Below, in pieces: positions 1 through 8,332 of a DNA stretch of 25,517 nucleotides. The DNA comes from a virus. The stretch spans positions 1-25,517 of IMG/VR virus record IMGVR_UViG_3300030329_006558; one strand, given 5' to 3'. How positions within the stretch are numbered: position 1 is the first letter of the stretch; each line of letters starts with the position of its first letter. Below the pieces are notes generated by a model, which saw only the letters and a list, made by a program, of their open reading frames with translations, searched no databases and was not told the origin of the DNA. The position numbers and the translations under genes were made by a program.

Positions 1-2
1 TG

Positions 3-992
3 AACTTTATCGAGCGCGAATACCACGGTGCTGGTCCCGTTTTTGCTGAAACGCGTTGGACTATAGGTCAAGTAGCTACAGGCCTACAATCCCAGCCTAG
101 TGACACAGGCAGCTATTTAGTTATTGGTTACAAAACTGGAGACGGCGCCACGAACCTGACGGGTTCTGATGCTATAATGACATTGTCTCCTAATGGTAAT
201 ATTCAATTCACTAGTGGCGACATAACTGTCGGAGACACTGCAGGTAATAACGACTTTATTGTAAGCGGTTCTAAAGTAGGCATCGCCTTAGGCTCTAGTC
301 TTCCTGAATATAACTTACATGTTAGTGGAACTACAAATTCAGTGGTCGCTAAATTCGAAGGAGATGTTATCGTAGGCGGTGATACTGCTAACAATGCTAC
401 ATTGGTAGTGGATCATACAGGGACTATAGGTAATGTTAATAATCCTAAGTGGGAAAATTCCGCCATCTTAATAAGTGGAACTACTGCTTCACCTGCCAGC
501 GGCGCCCAAGTAGGTATTGACAATAACCAAATTATCTTCTCAGGTGGTTTTGCCGAAGGCGTAGGCCCTTTCAATGCAAGTGTTTTCAATACGGCAGGAG
601 CTTTAGATTTGGGAGCAAGCACTTATGCAGCTCCTTATACGAAACATACTAATATAAGAATTCGTGATAATGGCATCAACATGGGAGCGGCCACCGCTTT
701 CTCAGGTTCTTATCCAGTTCATATCAGTGGAGGTCGTTCTGCTGGTGGCGTTAAGCTTAGAGCAGAAGGCGACATTTCGATTAGTGATTCATTGAAAGTT
801 GGAGATGGCAATGCGGTTCCATATGGCAGTGCTATTATTGATTGTGAGTCTACAACTAAAGCATTCTTACCCCCTCGCATGACGGCTACTCAGCGAGATG
901 CTATCAGCTCTCCTATTGCAGGAATGGTAATTTATAATACAGATGATAATGTATTAAACTTCCATAATGGAACTACATGGGGAGCGGTTTAA
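3..992 (+). CDS. Tail-fibre-like structural protein, C-terminal part (5' end outside window)
   Basis: The reading frame is open from base 3 to the TAA at 990-992, so this is the 3' part (about 329 codons) of a gene that begins before the window; the ATG at 177 is internal. The protein is rich in Gly, Ser, Thr, Asn and Val, with short beta-type repeats (two copies of a DVIVGGDTA/DITVGDTA-like unit and a LHVSGT segment). It ends with a LPPRMTATQRDAI...GMVIYNTDDNVLNFHNG segment. This type of C-terminus is common in tail fibres and other adhesive phage surface proteins (family knowledge from memory). No chaperone or enzymatic motif is visible. Inference: host-recognition fibre or appendage protein; it could also be another repeated virion decoration protein. 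Confidence 0.75.
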   Translation, partial: NFIEREYHGAGPVFAETRWTIGQVATGLQSQPSDTGSYLVIGYKTGDGATNLTGSDAIMTLSPNGNIQFTSGDITVGDTAGNNDFIVSGSKVGIALGSSLPEYNLHVSGTTNSVVAKFEGDVIVGGDTANNATLVVDHTGTIGNVNNPKWENSAILISGTTASPASGAQVGIDNNQIIFSGGFAEGVGPFNASVFNTAGALDLGASTYAAPYTKHTNIRIRDNGINMGAATAFSGSYPVHISGGRSAGGVKLRAEGDISISDSLKVGDGNAVPYGSAIIDCESTTKAFLPPRMTATQRDAISSPIAGMVIYNTDDNVLNFHNGTTWGAV

Positions 993-1003
993 TATAAAAA
1001 GCC

Positions 1004-2104
1004 TTGTCTTACATATTACCTTTTTTAGTTTTAGCGAGTGCGTTAAGCATCGCAGGAACTGCTGCTTACTTTAGTATTGTTGGTTTAACAGCTTTATTTC
1101 CTGGCGCCTTAGGTCCCATTATTGCTATGGGAACTGTTTTAGAATGCGGAAAACTAATTGCAGCCACATGGCTACATCATAATTGGCATAAATGCGCTCG
1201 CTTGATGCGTTATTACTTAACTTTTTCAGTGGGAGTACTGATGGGTATTACGAGCATTGGTATATTTGGCTTTTTAGCTAAGTCTCATCTGGAGCATCAA
1301 AAAGGAGCTTTAGAAGAAAAAGCTTTAATCGAACAATTAGATGAAAAAATTAAATTTGAACAATCTGCTATAGCTCAGTATAAGTCCAATATCGAAAAGT
1401 TAAACGCTCAAATTTCTTCATTTAGTAATTCTAGAGCCCAAGATATTACTACTGAACAACAATTGCTGGCCAACATATCTCAAAATCTAGAAAAATCCGT
1501 TCAATTAGAGCAAGAACGACTTAATTCTTTTAACGCGCGTTTTAAAGATTTAGAAGCGGAACGGTTGGCGATAGAAAATGGCAGCTCCTTTTCTAAACGT
1601 AGCAAGTTAGAAAAATTAGCTGAAGCCCAAGCGGCGGAACGCCAAGAGATTGCGGATGGAATAAAATTATCCAATAAAAAAATTGATCAACTACAATTAG
1701 AGGCTAATCAAGAAATAAAAAACCTACGAGCCAAGATAGATTCTTTGCGGCAAGAAGGTAGCAACAGCAAAGACAACACCCTGAGTGAGATTGATAAATA
1801 TAATAGCCTTATATCTAGCAGTCAGTCTAAGATTGACTCTTTTAATACTGAAAAATTTAAATTTGGCGACAAATTAAGAGAGATTGAAATGGAAGTAGGC
1901 CCCGTAAAGTACGTAGCCGATCTTTTATCAGGGATAGCAGGAAAAGAAATTGCTGTAGATGGCGCAGTTAAAACTTTAATTATAACTATAATTTTTGTTT
2001 TTGACCCCTTAGCTGTATTATTGCTATTAGCTTCAACTTCTAATTTAAAATTTAAATTTCTCTCTCCCCATGAAAAACTTAAAGAGGTTGCAAAGTGGGG
2101 TTAG
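1004..2104 (+). CDS. Membrane-anchored coiled-coil protein of unknown function
   Basis: A 366-residue protein. The start is inferred to be the TTG at 1004: an in-frame TAA lies at 995-997, and the next in-frame ATG (residue 42) would cut into the first hydrophobic region. Residues about 3-50 and 70-93 are hydrophobic and contain the motif LECGKLIAATWLHHNW. Residues about 95-300 are a long charged Glu/Lys/Gln-rich coiled coil. A last hydrophobic segment lies at about 322-343 (ITIIFVFDPLAVLLLLAS). The topology suggests an inner-membrane protein with a long helical rod. Similar proteins occur in marine tailed phages to my memory, with no assigned role. It begins 11 bases after the fibre gene and its stop overlaps the convergent lipoprotein gene. 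Lysis or host-membrane interaction are possible but unsupported. Confidence 0.75.
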   Translation: MSYILPFLVLASALSIAGTAAYFSIVGLTALFPGALGPIIAMGTVLECGKLIAATWLHHNWHKCARLMRYYLTFSVGVLMGITSIGIFGFLAKSHLEHQKGALEEKALIEQLDEKIKFEQSAIAQYKSNIEKLNAQISSFSNSRAQDITTEQQLLANISQNLEKSVQLEQERLNSFNARFKDLEAERLAIENGSSFSKRSKLEKLAEAQAAERQEIADGIKLSNKKIDQLQLEANQEIKNLRAKIDSLRQEGSNSKDNTLSEIDKYNSLISSSQSKIDSFNTEKFKFGDKLREIEMEVGPVKYVADLLSGIAGKEIAVDGAVKTLIITIIFVFDPLAVLLLLASTSNLKFKFLSPHEKLKEVAKWG

Positions 2105-2116
2105 GCACCTAATCCC
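2097..2116. terminator. Hairpin at the convergent gene ends
   Basis: GGGGTTAGG (2097-2105) can pair with CCTAATCCC (2108-2116) with one G-T wobble. The hairpin contains the stop codons of both converging genes (TAG at 2102-2104 on +, TAA from 2103-2101 on -). Neither side is followed by a good U-run, so a classical intrinsic terminator is not shown. A bidirectional pause or attenuator is a reasonable reading. Confidence 0.35.
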
Positions 2117-2421
2117 CTTCTTGGGATAACGAGAGGTATGGTAGATTTAAGTTCGATATAGCGTTTAAGTAATTTTTTATCGGCTTCGCTCATTTCATCT
2201 AGCTCTTTATTTATTTTCTTAAGCTCTTCGTCAGAAAACCTTTCTCCTTCAGGTTTTTTAAAAAAAATATAAGTTTTTCCAGGTTTTCTTATTATTTTAA
2301 TAAAGGGCTCTTCTGTGTTTTCGTTTAATTTTGTAATTTGAGGGCGTACTGGGGTTGGTTGTTGATTTAAACATCCAGGAAAAAATATCATTAAGGCAAT
2401 CATCAAAAATAATTTCCGCAT
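2101..2421 (-). CDS. Small lipoprotein
   Basis: A 106-residue protein on the opposite strand to almost everything else. The N-terminus is a classic lipoprotein signal: basic MRK, a hydrophobic core (LFLMIALMIF) and a lipobox FPGC with the modifiable Cys at residue 17, followed by a Pro/Gln/Asn-rich linker. The remainder is charged and helical, with no recognised domain. It would be lipidated and anchored in a membrane facing the periplasm. Its gene is convergent with the coiled-coil membrane protein (4-base overlap) and divergent from the recombination operon. A phage lipoprotein next to a membrane protein could be an outer spanin or a superinfection-exclusion factor; neither is shown by sequence. 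Confidence 0.7.
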   Translation of the reverse strand: MRKLFLMIALMIFFPGCLNQQPTPVRPQITKLNENTEEPFIKIIRKPGKTYIFFKKPEGERFSDEELKKINKELDEMSEADKKLLKRYIELKSTIPLVIPRRGLGA

Positions 2422-2443
2422 ATAAAGGTTTACACTTTACGTC

Positions 2444-2472
2444 TTGACTTTAGGGTAGAAATCGGGTAAAGT
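2444..2472 (+). promoter_or_regulatory. Sigma70-type promoter for the recombination operon
   Basis: -35 TTGACT at 2444-2449, 17-base spacer, -10 TAAAGT at 2467-2472. The start codon of the first gene is at 2481, only 8 bases after the -10, so the transcript would start about at the ATG. The -10 lies within GTAAAGTG (2466-2473), which is an inverted copy of CACTTTAC at 2433-2440 just upstream of the divergent lipoprotein gene. Confidence 0.6.
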
Positions 2473-2480
2473 GGGGACTT

Positions 2481-2819
2481 ATGAAATTCAATAAGAGGCA
2501 TATTATACAAAAATTAGTAGATCTGCCCGACAAAGGTCGGAGGGCTTTTTGGCCTAAGCAAATGGCCATGTTGAATAAATTATTAGAAAAGTTCCCCAAT
2601 GAAAAGTTTTGGCAAAAAGTAGATTTTGGCGAGAAATATCAAGGCATGGAGTACCTATTAAGCCCCTATGGATTAAAACTGGTTTCCAAAAAATATCTGG
2701 AATTTAATTATAAAATACCTCGCCCCCCAAAAGTTATTTTTAGTGACCAAAAAGTTGGCGAATCCGTTAATTTACCCCGTAAACCTAAAACTTTAAAAGA
2801 TTTTTTAAATGATGACTAA
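2481..2819 (+). CDS. Small conserved-looking protein upstream of the recombinase
   Basis: A 112-residue basic protein, first gene of the recombination operon, with its promoter 8 bases upstream. It is rich in Lys and aromatic residues; the middle contains LNKLLEKFPNEKFWQKV and a C-terminal proline-rich tail (YKIPRPPKVIF). No known domain is recognised. Its stop overlaps the start of the recombinase gene by 11 bases, so the two should be translationally coupled. Inference only: a DNA-binding or recombinase-accessory protein. Confidence 0.7.
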   Translation: MKFNKRHIIQKLVDLPDKGRRAFWPKQMAMLNKLLEKFPNEKFWQKVDFGEKYQGMEYLLSPYGLKLVSKKYLEFNYKIPRPPKVIFSDQKVGESVNLPRKPKTLKDFLNDD

Positions 2820-3912
2820 AGAAGACTCTTCTACTCAACAAATCAAAAACTTTCTTGCTGACAAAGATAATAAAAAATATCATTACAATGACCATGAAGA
2901 AATTGATTATAAAATCAGTTCAGGCAGTCTAAACTTAGACTTAGCTCTCGGAGGAGGCCTTCCTGCAGGGGTTCATAGATTTACAGGAGTCAATGAAGGA
3001 GGAAAAACCTCTTGCGCCTTAGCTTTCGCTCGTAATTTTCAAGATTATTTTAAAAAAGAAGCCAAAGTTATTTATATAAAAAGTGAAGGTCGCTTAAGTC
3101 CTGAGATGATTAAAAGATCAGGCATTGACACATCAGAAGAAAAGTTTTTTAAATTTGACTGCAACGTATTCGAGAAAGTATTTGAGTTGGTGCGCTTATT
3201 AGTTAATGATAATGCTGATAATAAAAAATATTTATTTATAATTGATAGTGTTGATGCGCTTTGCCGTCAAAATGATTATGACAAACCTTTTGTTGATAGC
3301 GAACAAGTAGCAGGAGGAGCTTTAATCACTTCAGTCTTCTTGAAAAAAATGGTTCTGCCAATTATGAAGTTAAACCACATGATGATTTTAACTTCTCAAG
3401 TTAGAGTAGAGGTGGCCGCGAATCCTTATGCGGCCCGTGGTGGCCCGAAAACTAAACAAGCAGGCGGAAATGCAATTAAACACTATGCTAATTTTATTTT
3501 AGAGTTCCAAGAGCGTTATAATAGTGATATTATGTTTGAAAATCCTAGTGCTACCAAACTAGAAGACAAAGGAAACCCTGTCGGTCACTTTTGTAAGATT
3601 GTATTTCGGAAGAGTGTTAACGAAAAGACGGGTGCGGCGATTAGATATCCTATTAAATATGGTCGAATCAATGGTACCTCGGTTTGGCTTGAAAGAGAGT
3701 TAGTAGATTTAATGTATTTATGGGGCTTCATTGAGAAAAAAGGTGCATGGATTTCTTTTGACTCAGATCTTCTGCAGCAACTTTCTAAAGCTAAAGTAGA
3801 GTGTGTTGAAAAAATCCAAGGAGAGCCTAAGCTAATTGATTACCTTGAAAACAATATTGAATTACGAGATTTTTTAAGCAATCAACTTACTCAAGAAATA
3901 TATGCGATATGA
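2809..3912 (+). CDS. RecA/UvsX-like recombinase
   Basis: A 367-residue RecA-fold ATPase that would form filaments on single-stranded DNA and catalyse strand exchange in phage recombination and repair. The N-terminus matches the RecA pattern: SSGSLNLDLALGGGLPAGV, then Walker A GVNEGGKTS at residues 60-68. Walker B is YLFIIDSVDA at about 141-150. The loop-L2 region TSQVRV...GGPKTKQAGGNAIKHYA lies at about 195-226. The length fits RecA/UvsX proteins (about 350-390). The start could be either of two adjacent ATG codons at 2809 and 2812. It overlaps the upstream small ORF, and its TGA overlaps the ATG of the nuclease gene downstream. The UvsX or RecA sub-branch cannot be decided by eye, so no symbol is given. 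Confidence 0.93.
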   Translation: MMTKEDSSTQQIKNFLADKDNKKYHYNDHEEIDYKISSGSLNLDLALGGGLPAGVHRFTGVNEGGKTSCALAFARNFQDYFKKEAKVIYIKSEGRLSPEMIKRSGIDTSEEKFFKFDCNVFEKVFELVRLLVNDNADNKKYLFIIDSVDALCRQNDYDKPFVDSEQVAGGALITSVFLKKMVLPIMKLNHMMILTSQVRVEVAANPYAARGGPKTKQAGGNAIKHYANFILEFQERYNSDIMFENPSATKLEDKGNPVGHFCKIVFRKSVNEKTGAAIRYPIKYGRINGTSVWLERELVDLMYLWGFIEKKGAWISFDSDLLQQLSKAKVECVEKIQGEPKLIDYLENNIELRDFLSNQLTQEIYAI

Positions 3913-4319
3913 AGTTCAAAACTTTAACTGGCAGAGAGCGGAGTATTTTTAATTTAAAAAAATATCTCATCGACTGGGAAGCGTCCAGTAAAAGTAAGCG
4001 TCAGTTTGCGGTGAAAAAATATTTAGAAAAATACTGGGGCAAACAGATTGTTTTTGAAGAATTTCCCGTTGCAGGCACAAAATTATCTCTCGATTTTTTT
4101 AACGCAAGTAAAAGAATGGCTATTGAAGTACAAGGAGAACAACATACTAAATATGTTCCTTTTTTTCACGGCTCTAACAAAATAAACTATATAGCTCAAC
4201 TAAAAAGAGACCAAGAAAAAAGTAAATTTTGTGAATTAAACAATATAGAGCTTATAGAAATTTATCCTAAAGACCCTCTAAATAAGGATTTTTTTAAATC
4301 TTATGGGGTAACCCTATAA
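3909..4319 (+). CDS. PD-(D/E)XK-type nuclease, Vsr/MutH-like
   Basis: A 136-residue protein with ATGA overlap to the recombinase gene. The core shows a restriction-endonuclease-like pattern: a basic N-terminal helix region, LSLDFFNASKRMAIEVQGEQH at about residues 57-77 with a strand-borne Asp (LDFF) followed by E-x-Q (IEVQ), then a conserved His and a C-terminal NNIELIEIYP strand. The motif EVQGEQH in place of ExK is a known variant in Vsr-like and phage nuclease-like families. Because of its link to the recombinase, a role in processing recombination or mismatch intermediates is likely (inference). It could instead be a free-standing homing-type nuclease. Confidence 0.65.
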   Translation: MKFKTLTGRERSIFNLKKYLIDWEASSKSKRQFAVKKYLEKYWGKQIVFEEFPVAGTKLSLDFFNASKRMAIEVQGEQHTKYVPFFHGSNKINYIAQLKRDQEKSKFCELNNIELIEIYPKDPLNKDFFKSYGVTL

Positions 4320-4336
4320 AAAGTGTAATATTATAT

Positions 4337-4609
4337 ATGGACGATTTTGATATGAACCAACCGCCTAAGGACAATCCTTTTTTTATTCCTGAATCATTTT
4401 TAAATCAATTATTTGAATTAACTGGGTTAGCCGACTCTCACAAAGGATTTATTTTGGCGTATGTTACTGAGCATGGGACACCTTTAGTATTAACTAAAAC
4501 AGATAGTCAGATTATAGAGCTAGGGTTACAAGAAGCACTTCAACAATATCTAGACGAGTCTACCCAAACAGAAGATATTCAATTTCCTCCTTTAGAATCT
4601 GAGGAGTAA
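4337..4609 (+). CDS. Small acidic protein, unknown
   Basis: A 90-residue acidic protein, with Asp/Glu-rich ends (MDDFDM; PPLESEE). It has no recognised domain. It follows the nuclease gene by 17 bases; the bases before the ATG form an AT-rich -10-like stretch (TAATAT/TATTAT near 4326-4334) without a matching -35. No Shine-Dalgarno is seen. It is placed last in the recombination block, before the helicase promoter. Confidence 0.65.
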   Translation: MDDFDMNQPPKDNPFFIPESFLNQLFELTGLADSHKGFILAYVTEHGTPLVLTKTDSQIIELGLQEALQQYLDESTQTEDIQFPPLESEE

Positions 4610-4630
4610 AGCGTTTTTCAAGGTTACTCC

Positions 4631-4659
4631 TTGACAGTCTGCAGTTTATCTGCTATGAT
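4631..4659 (+). promoter_or_regulatory. Strong sigma70-type promoter for the replication block
   Basis: Perfect -35 TTGACA (4631-4636), 17-base spacer, -10 TATGAT (4654-4659). The helicase ATG is at 4668, 8 bases after the -10, so the message should be leaderless or nearly so. A 6-base inverted repeat (TCAAGG 4618-4623, CCTTGA 4629-4634) overlaps the -35 and might be an operator half-site, a weak observation. Confidence 0.75.
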
Positions 4660-4667
4660 GCTGTGCA

Positions 4668-6176
4668 ATGATATATTCTCGTGAATTAGAAAAAAACTTG
4701 CTTTCTGCATTACTGAAGTTTCCTGAGAAATACGTGGAAATAGCTTCATTTATACACGAAAATGACTTTTATACAGATGGTAGTATTGTTCACCAAACAA
4801 TATTTAAAATTTTAAAACAGTCATTAGAAAAGGGCGAAAGCATTAACGATGTCGTACTAGCAGAAAGGGTAAAATCCTTCGTGTCTTCTTTTGAAGACAA
4901 TATTAATATTACCGAATACATTAAAAGCCTTTCGTTAATAAAAGTCTCTGAAGATAATGTATTGACTATCGCTAAAGAATTAAAAAAGCACACGGTTAGG
5001 AGAGAAATACATAACTCCTCCCTTGAAGTCGCTAAAAAAATGAAGTCTATGTCGCGTTCGGCTTCTTTTGACGAAATTGTTGCCACTGCCGACAGCGCAT
5101 ATAATGACCAAGTAGACTTATATCACATCACGGATAATTCTCCCCAAAATATTTATGACAAAATGGAGGAAATGGTGGAGGATCGCGGTGAAAATCCTGA
5201 TTTATACAAAGAGTCGGGTTTCATGGGGCCACACAAAAGGCTTAATGAAATGTACGGCTCGCTTTTGAGGCCAGGAAATATTTCGGTTGTAGTTGCACGA
5301 TCTGGCGTCGGTAAGACTTCCTTTTGTTTAGATTTTTCTACAAAAGTTTCTTTAGCTTATGATAATGTCCCCGTTTTGCATTTTGATAATGGGGAAATGA
5401 GTGAAACGGAGATCATCATGCGTCAATGTGCGGCTTTATCAGGAGTTCCTATGAATTTTATTGAAAGCGGCAAGTGGAGGCAAAACGAAGAATTTGTTAA
5501 AAAAATTCGAGCTACTTGGCCGAAGATCAAGAGCATGAAGTTTTATTATTATAATGTTGCAGGGGTGACGGTGGACAGTATGCTTAACATTATTAGAAGG
5601 TTTTATTACTCTAAAGTCGGCAGAGGTAATAAAATGGTTTTTAGTTTTGACTATATCAAAACCACTTCCGTTAGCACTTCTCAACAAAGTTCTTGGGAAG
5701 CAGTAGGCGAAATGGTAAATAAGTTTAAGCAGTTAATACAAAAAGAAATTGTATTTAATGATGATCCTGTTATTTCCATGCTAACCAGCGTTCAAAGTAA
5801 TCGTTACGGAATCACTAATAATCGCAACTCTGATGCTATTGTGGAAGATGAATCTATTGTAGGTCTCTCTGATCAAATTACTCAATATTCTTCCCATATG
5901 TTTATTTTGCGTCAAAAAACTTTGGATGAAATGCAATCTCATCCCCAAAACTTTGGTACTCATAAATTAACTTGTGTAAAATATCGCCATTTAGGGGAGG
6001 ATGTACATCGCGCATTGCAACCTGTAGAATGGGCCGATGGCTCCAAAAAGAAAAATGGCATCTTTCTAGAATTTGATAATTTTGATATTACTGAAAAAGG
6101 TGATATGCAAGATTTAGCCAATGCGCTTTCTACTGATTTAGAATTATTAAGTGATGATGAAATTGATTTACTATGA
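4668..6176 (+). CDS. DnaB-family replicative helicase
   Basis: A 502-residue hexameric replicative helicase that would unwind the phage fork 5'-3'. The N-terminal DnaB domain starts with RELEKNLLSALLKFPEKY and continues to about residue 110. The RecA-like C-terminal domain has Walker A ARSGVGKTS at about 210-218, motif NGEMSETEI at about 241-249 (the DnaB 'SLEM' motif that contains the catalytic Glu), and Walker B MVFSFDYI at about 323-330. The start is fixed by the promoter immediately upstream. The stop overlaps the primase start (ATGA-type), so helicase and primase should be made together, as usual for a phage primosome. Confidence 0.92.
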   Translation: MIYSRELEKNLLSALLKFPEKYVEIASFIHENDFYTDGSIVHQTIFKILKQSLEKGESINDVVLAERVKSFVSSFEDNINITEYIKSLSLIKVSEDNVLTIAKELKKHTVRREIHNSSLEVAKKMKSMSRSASFDEIVATADSAYNDQVDLYHITDNSPQNIYDKMEEMVEDRGENPDLYKESGFMGPHKRLNEMYGSLLRPGNISVVVARSGVGKTSFCLDFSTKVSLAYDNVPVLHFDNGEMSETEIIMRQCAALSGVPMNFIESGKWRQNEEFVKKIRATWPKIKSMKFYYYNVAGVTVDSMLNIIRRFYYSKVGRGNKMVFSFDYIKTTSVSTSQQSSWEAVGEMVNKFKQLIQKEIVFNDDPVISMLTSVQSNRYGITNNRNSDAIVEDESIVGLSDQITQYSSHMFILRQKTLDEMQSHPQNFGTHKLTCVKYRHLGEDVHRALQPVEWADGSKKKNGIFLEFDNFDITEKGDMQDLANALSTDLELLSDDEIDLL

Positions 6177-7219
6177 GTCTAAATACTGCAGAAATAAAGG
6201 ACATTCTTCAATCTTTAGGTTATCACTTATCAGATAAAGGTAATTTTTGGCAGACCAATGCGATTTTTAGAAATGGAGATAATAAAACCGCATTACAAAT
6301 TTATAAAGATTCAGGGGTTTGGAGAGATTTTGTAACTCAAAGTAAGCCCATGCCGTTTAGAGCCTTGATAGAGGCGCATCTAGGAACTAATTCACCTAGT
6401 GAAATAAACAAATATTTAAAACCTGAAAAAAGAGGTTCATTTTATAAAATAACGGAACCAGACACCACAAATTCAAAAATCGAAATGGATGAAATATTTT
6501 CAGACGAGTATTTACACACCCTGCTTCCTCACTACAAATTTTATACCGAAAAAGGTATTTCTAAATCCATTTTACAGAAGTTAAAATGCGGTTTTGACAC
6601 TAAAGGGCAAATGTACCAACGTTTCGTTTTCCCTATTTATGATGAAAATAAACGGATTCATGGGTTAGCGGGTCGTGACATGACCAATAAAGAAAATCGA
6701 CCTAAATGGAAGCATATGGGCAAAAAAACTAAATGGATTTACCCCCTGCATACGTTGCCTGAAGTAGATCAACATATTGAGCACAATGGAGTTATTTTAG
6801 TTGAAAGCATTGGTGACCTTCTTGCCTTAATGGAAAATGGCTATAAAAATGTTTTAGTTACTTTTGGTTTAGATATCTCTCCTGCTTTAATTTGCGCTTT
6901 AGTTTCCTTATCTCCTTCTACTATTACTTTATCTCTTAATAATGATACCGAAAGTTCTGTTAATCGGGGACTCCTTGGATCGTGCAAGAATTATCTTAAA
7001 TTACTTTCGTATTTTGATTTAGAAAAACTTAAGATTTGCCTTCCTACTAAAAATGATTTTGGAGAAATGGAGAAGTCAGATTTTTCCAAATGGAAAGAAA
7101 AGTCTGCACGATTAACCACTGAATATCAGCTTCCTCACTTAAAGAAATATATTACAGATTTTCATCGCCAAAAATTAATATCGAAATCTTTATATAAAAA
7201 CATTAAATTTTTGGATTAA
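6173..7219 (+). CDS. DnaG-like TOPRIM primase
   Basis: A 348-residue primase-like protein that would make RNA primers for the adjacent helicase. The central part (FVFPIYDENKRIHGLAGRD, about residues 151-169) is the DnaG-type core strand region, and the TOPRIM domain starts with VILVESIGDLLAL (about 207-219, catalytic-type Glu at 211). The second TOPRIM motif reads SLNNDTES (254-261), so the usual D-x-D is N256-x-D258. No Cys/His zinc ribbon is visible at the N-terminus, and it is shorter than cellular DnaG (about 580-600). The assignment rests on the TOPRIM pattern and its overlap with the helicase gene. Confidence 0.82.
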   Translation: MSLNTAEIKDILQSLGYHLSDKGNFWQTNAIFRNGDNKTALQIYKDSGVWRDFVTQSKPMPFRALIEAHLGTNSPSEINKYLKPEKRGSFYKITEPDTTNSKIEMDEIFSDEYLHTLLPHYKFYTEKGISKSILQKLKCGFDTKGQMYQRFVFPIYDENKRIHGLAGRDMTNKENRPKWKHMGKKTKWIYPLHTLPEVDQHIEHNGVILVESIGDLLALMENGYKNVLVTFGLDISPALICALVSLSPSTITLSLNNDTESSVNRGLLGSCKNYLKLLSYFDLEKLKICLPTKNDFGEMEKSDFSKWKEKSARLTTEYQLPHLKKYITDFHRQKLISKSLYKNIKFLD

Positions 7220-7220
7220 C

Positions 7221-8291
7221 ATGAATACCTTAAGTGCCAGCCGTATAAAGTTAGCCAAGCAGTGCAGTTGGCAATATTGGTGTCGTTATGTTTTAAAACT
7301 GCCTGACAAGGGCAATGATGGCTCAAGCAGAGGATGGATTGTCCACCTAGTGTTAGAACTTTTAGCACACCCCAAACGCCATAATTATTATAATAAAATT
7401 ATTAAACTGGGTTCTGTTCTTGCCGATGCGCCTTTAAATAAATTAATCCTTTATCACGCAAAAAAGTTAAATGTCGCTGATGAAGAAAATTTAGCATTAA
7501 TTGACGCTATGGCACTTAATGGTCTTACTTTTGATTTTTATGGAGACAGAAATAAGAAGCCTACAGAAGTTTTAACGGAGAAAAAATTTGATTTAACTAT
7601 TAACGAAGGTGATTTAAATTATAAAGTTTTAGGCTTCATTGATAAGTTATTTTTATATGATGATGGCACTGCGCTAATTCGTGACTTTAAGACTAGTAAG
7701 CAGGTTTTTAAAGGGGGGGACATAACCGACAATCTTCAAGATTTAATTTACTGCCTTGCTACTAAAAAACTTTATCCCGAAGTAAAAACCGTTAATTGCG
7801 AGTTTTTATTTTTAAAATTTCCTTTAGAAATAGATATGGTTGGCCAACCGAGTAAAGGGGTTTGCCAAATGGAAGAAATTTCTAATGAAGAGCTTGATGG
7901 ATTTGAGTATCAATTAACTGACGCGCAAAGATATTTAGACAACTTTACAGAAGTTACTGCTTTGAGCAATATGGCAGCAGTAAAAGGCTATCCTAAAGAT
8001 GGAACCTTTGGAGGGCCTTTAGTGTGCGGCAGAGAAGGTTTTAAAAAAATCAGAGGAGAGGAGGTTTTGGACGCTGAAGGAAACCCTATACCCAGCTACA
8101 TTTGCCCTTATCGTCAACCTCAAGATTATTATGTTCTTTTGAATAAAGATGGGAAAATTATAAAAAGCGCCTTTCAAGATTGTCGCGAAGATTTAGTTAG
8201 CGATGAAAGCAAAGGTGAGTCTGTAGAATTGAGGCATTATAAAGGATGCCCTCACTGGAATAAAGAAATAAAAGACGACTTTGACTTATAA
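7221..8291 (+). CDS. Cas4/RecB-like PD-(D/E)XK exonuclease, probable Fe-S protein
   Basis: A 356-residue nuclease. The N-terminus is typical of the RecB/Cas4 group: LSASRIKLAKQCSWQYWCRYV, then a conserved helix with His (GWIVHLVLELL, H42). The nuclease core includes ALIRDFKTSKQ at about residues 151-161 (the D-x-K motif) and a following QDLIYCLATKKLY helix. Cysteines C15 and C21 near the N-terminus and C268, C295, C321 and C343 near the C-terminus could hold an Fe-S cluster of the Cas4/AddB type (one N-terminal plus three C-terminal Cys). It starts 1 base after the primase stop. Likely function: end-processing exonuclease in phage replication and recombination. Confidence 0.8.
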   Translation: MNTLSASRIKLAKQCSWQYWCRYVLKLPDKGNDGSSRGWIVHLVLELLAHPKRHNYYNKIIKLGSVLADAPLNKLILYHAKKLNVADEENLALIDAMALNGLTFDFYGDRNKKPTEVLTEKKFDLTINEGDLNYKVLGFIDKLFLYDDGTALIRDFKTSKQVFKGGDITDNLQDLIYCLATKKLYPEVKTVNCEFLFLKFPLEIDMVGQPSKGVCQMEEISNEELDGFEYQLTDAQRYLDNFTEVTALSNMAAVKGYPKDGTFGGPLVCGREGFKKIRGEEVLDAEGNPIPSYICPYRQPQDYYVLLNKDGKIIKSAFQDCREDLVSDESKGESVELRHYKGCPHWNKEIKDDFDL

Positions 8292-8296
8292 TAGTC

Positions 8297-8326
8297 TTGA
8301 CATTTACTGCTTAATTATTGTATCAT
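8297..8326 (+). promoter_or_regulatory. Sigma70-type promoter for the polymerase operon
   Basis: -35 TTGACA (8297-8302), 18-base spacer, -10 TATCAT (8321-8326). The ATG at 8333 is 6 bases after the -10. This places the TSS at about the start codon and argues for the ATG at 8333 over the in-frame ATG at 8318, which would lie upstream of the -10 and would not be transcribed from here. Confidence 0.7.
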
Positions 8327-8332
8327 AGCAGA

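Noticed and set aside
4326-4336. -10-like TAATAT/TATTAT before the gene at 4337, and TATTAT at 12307 before the clp gene
   Set aside because: No credible -35 at a proper distance; AT-rich sequence makes such hexamers common. Possible but not supported as promoters.
8318-8332. Upstream start for the PHP-like gene
   Set aside because: That ATG overlaps the spacer just before the -10 (8321-8326), so it would lie upstream of the transcript from this promoter.
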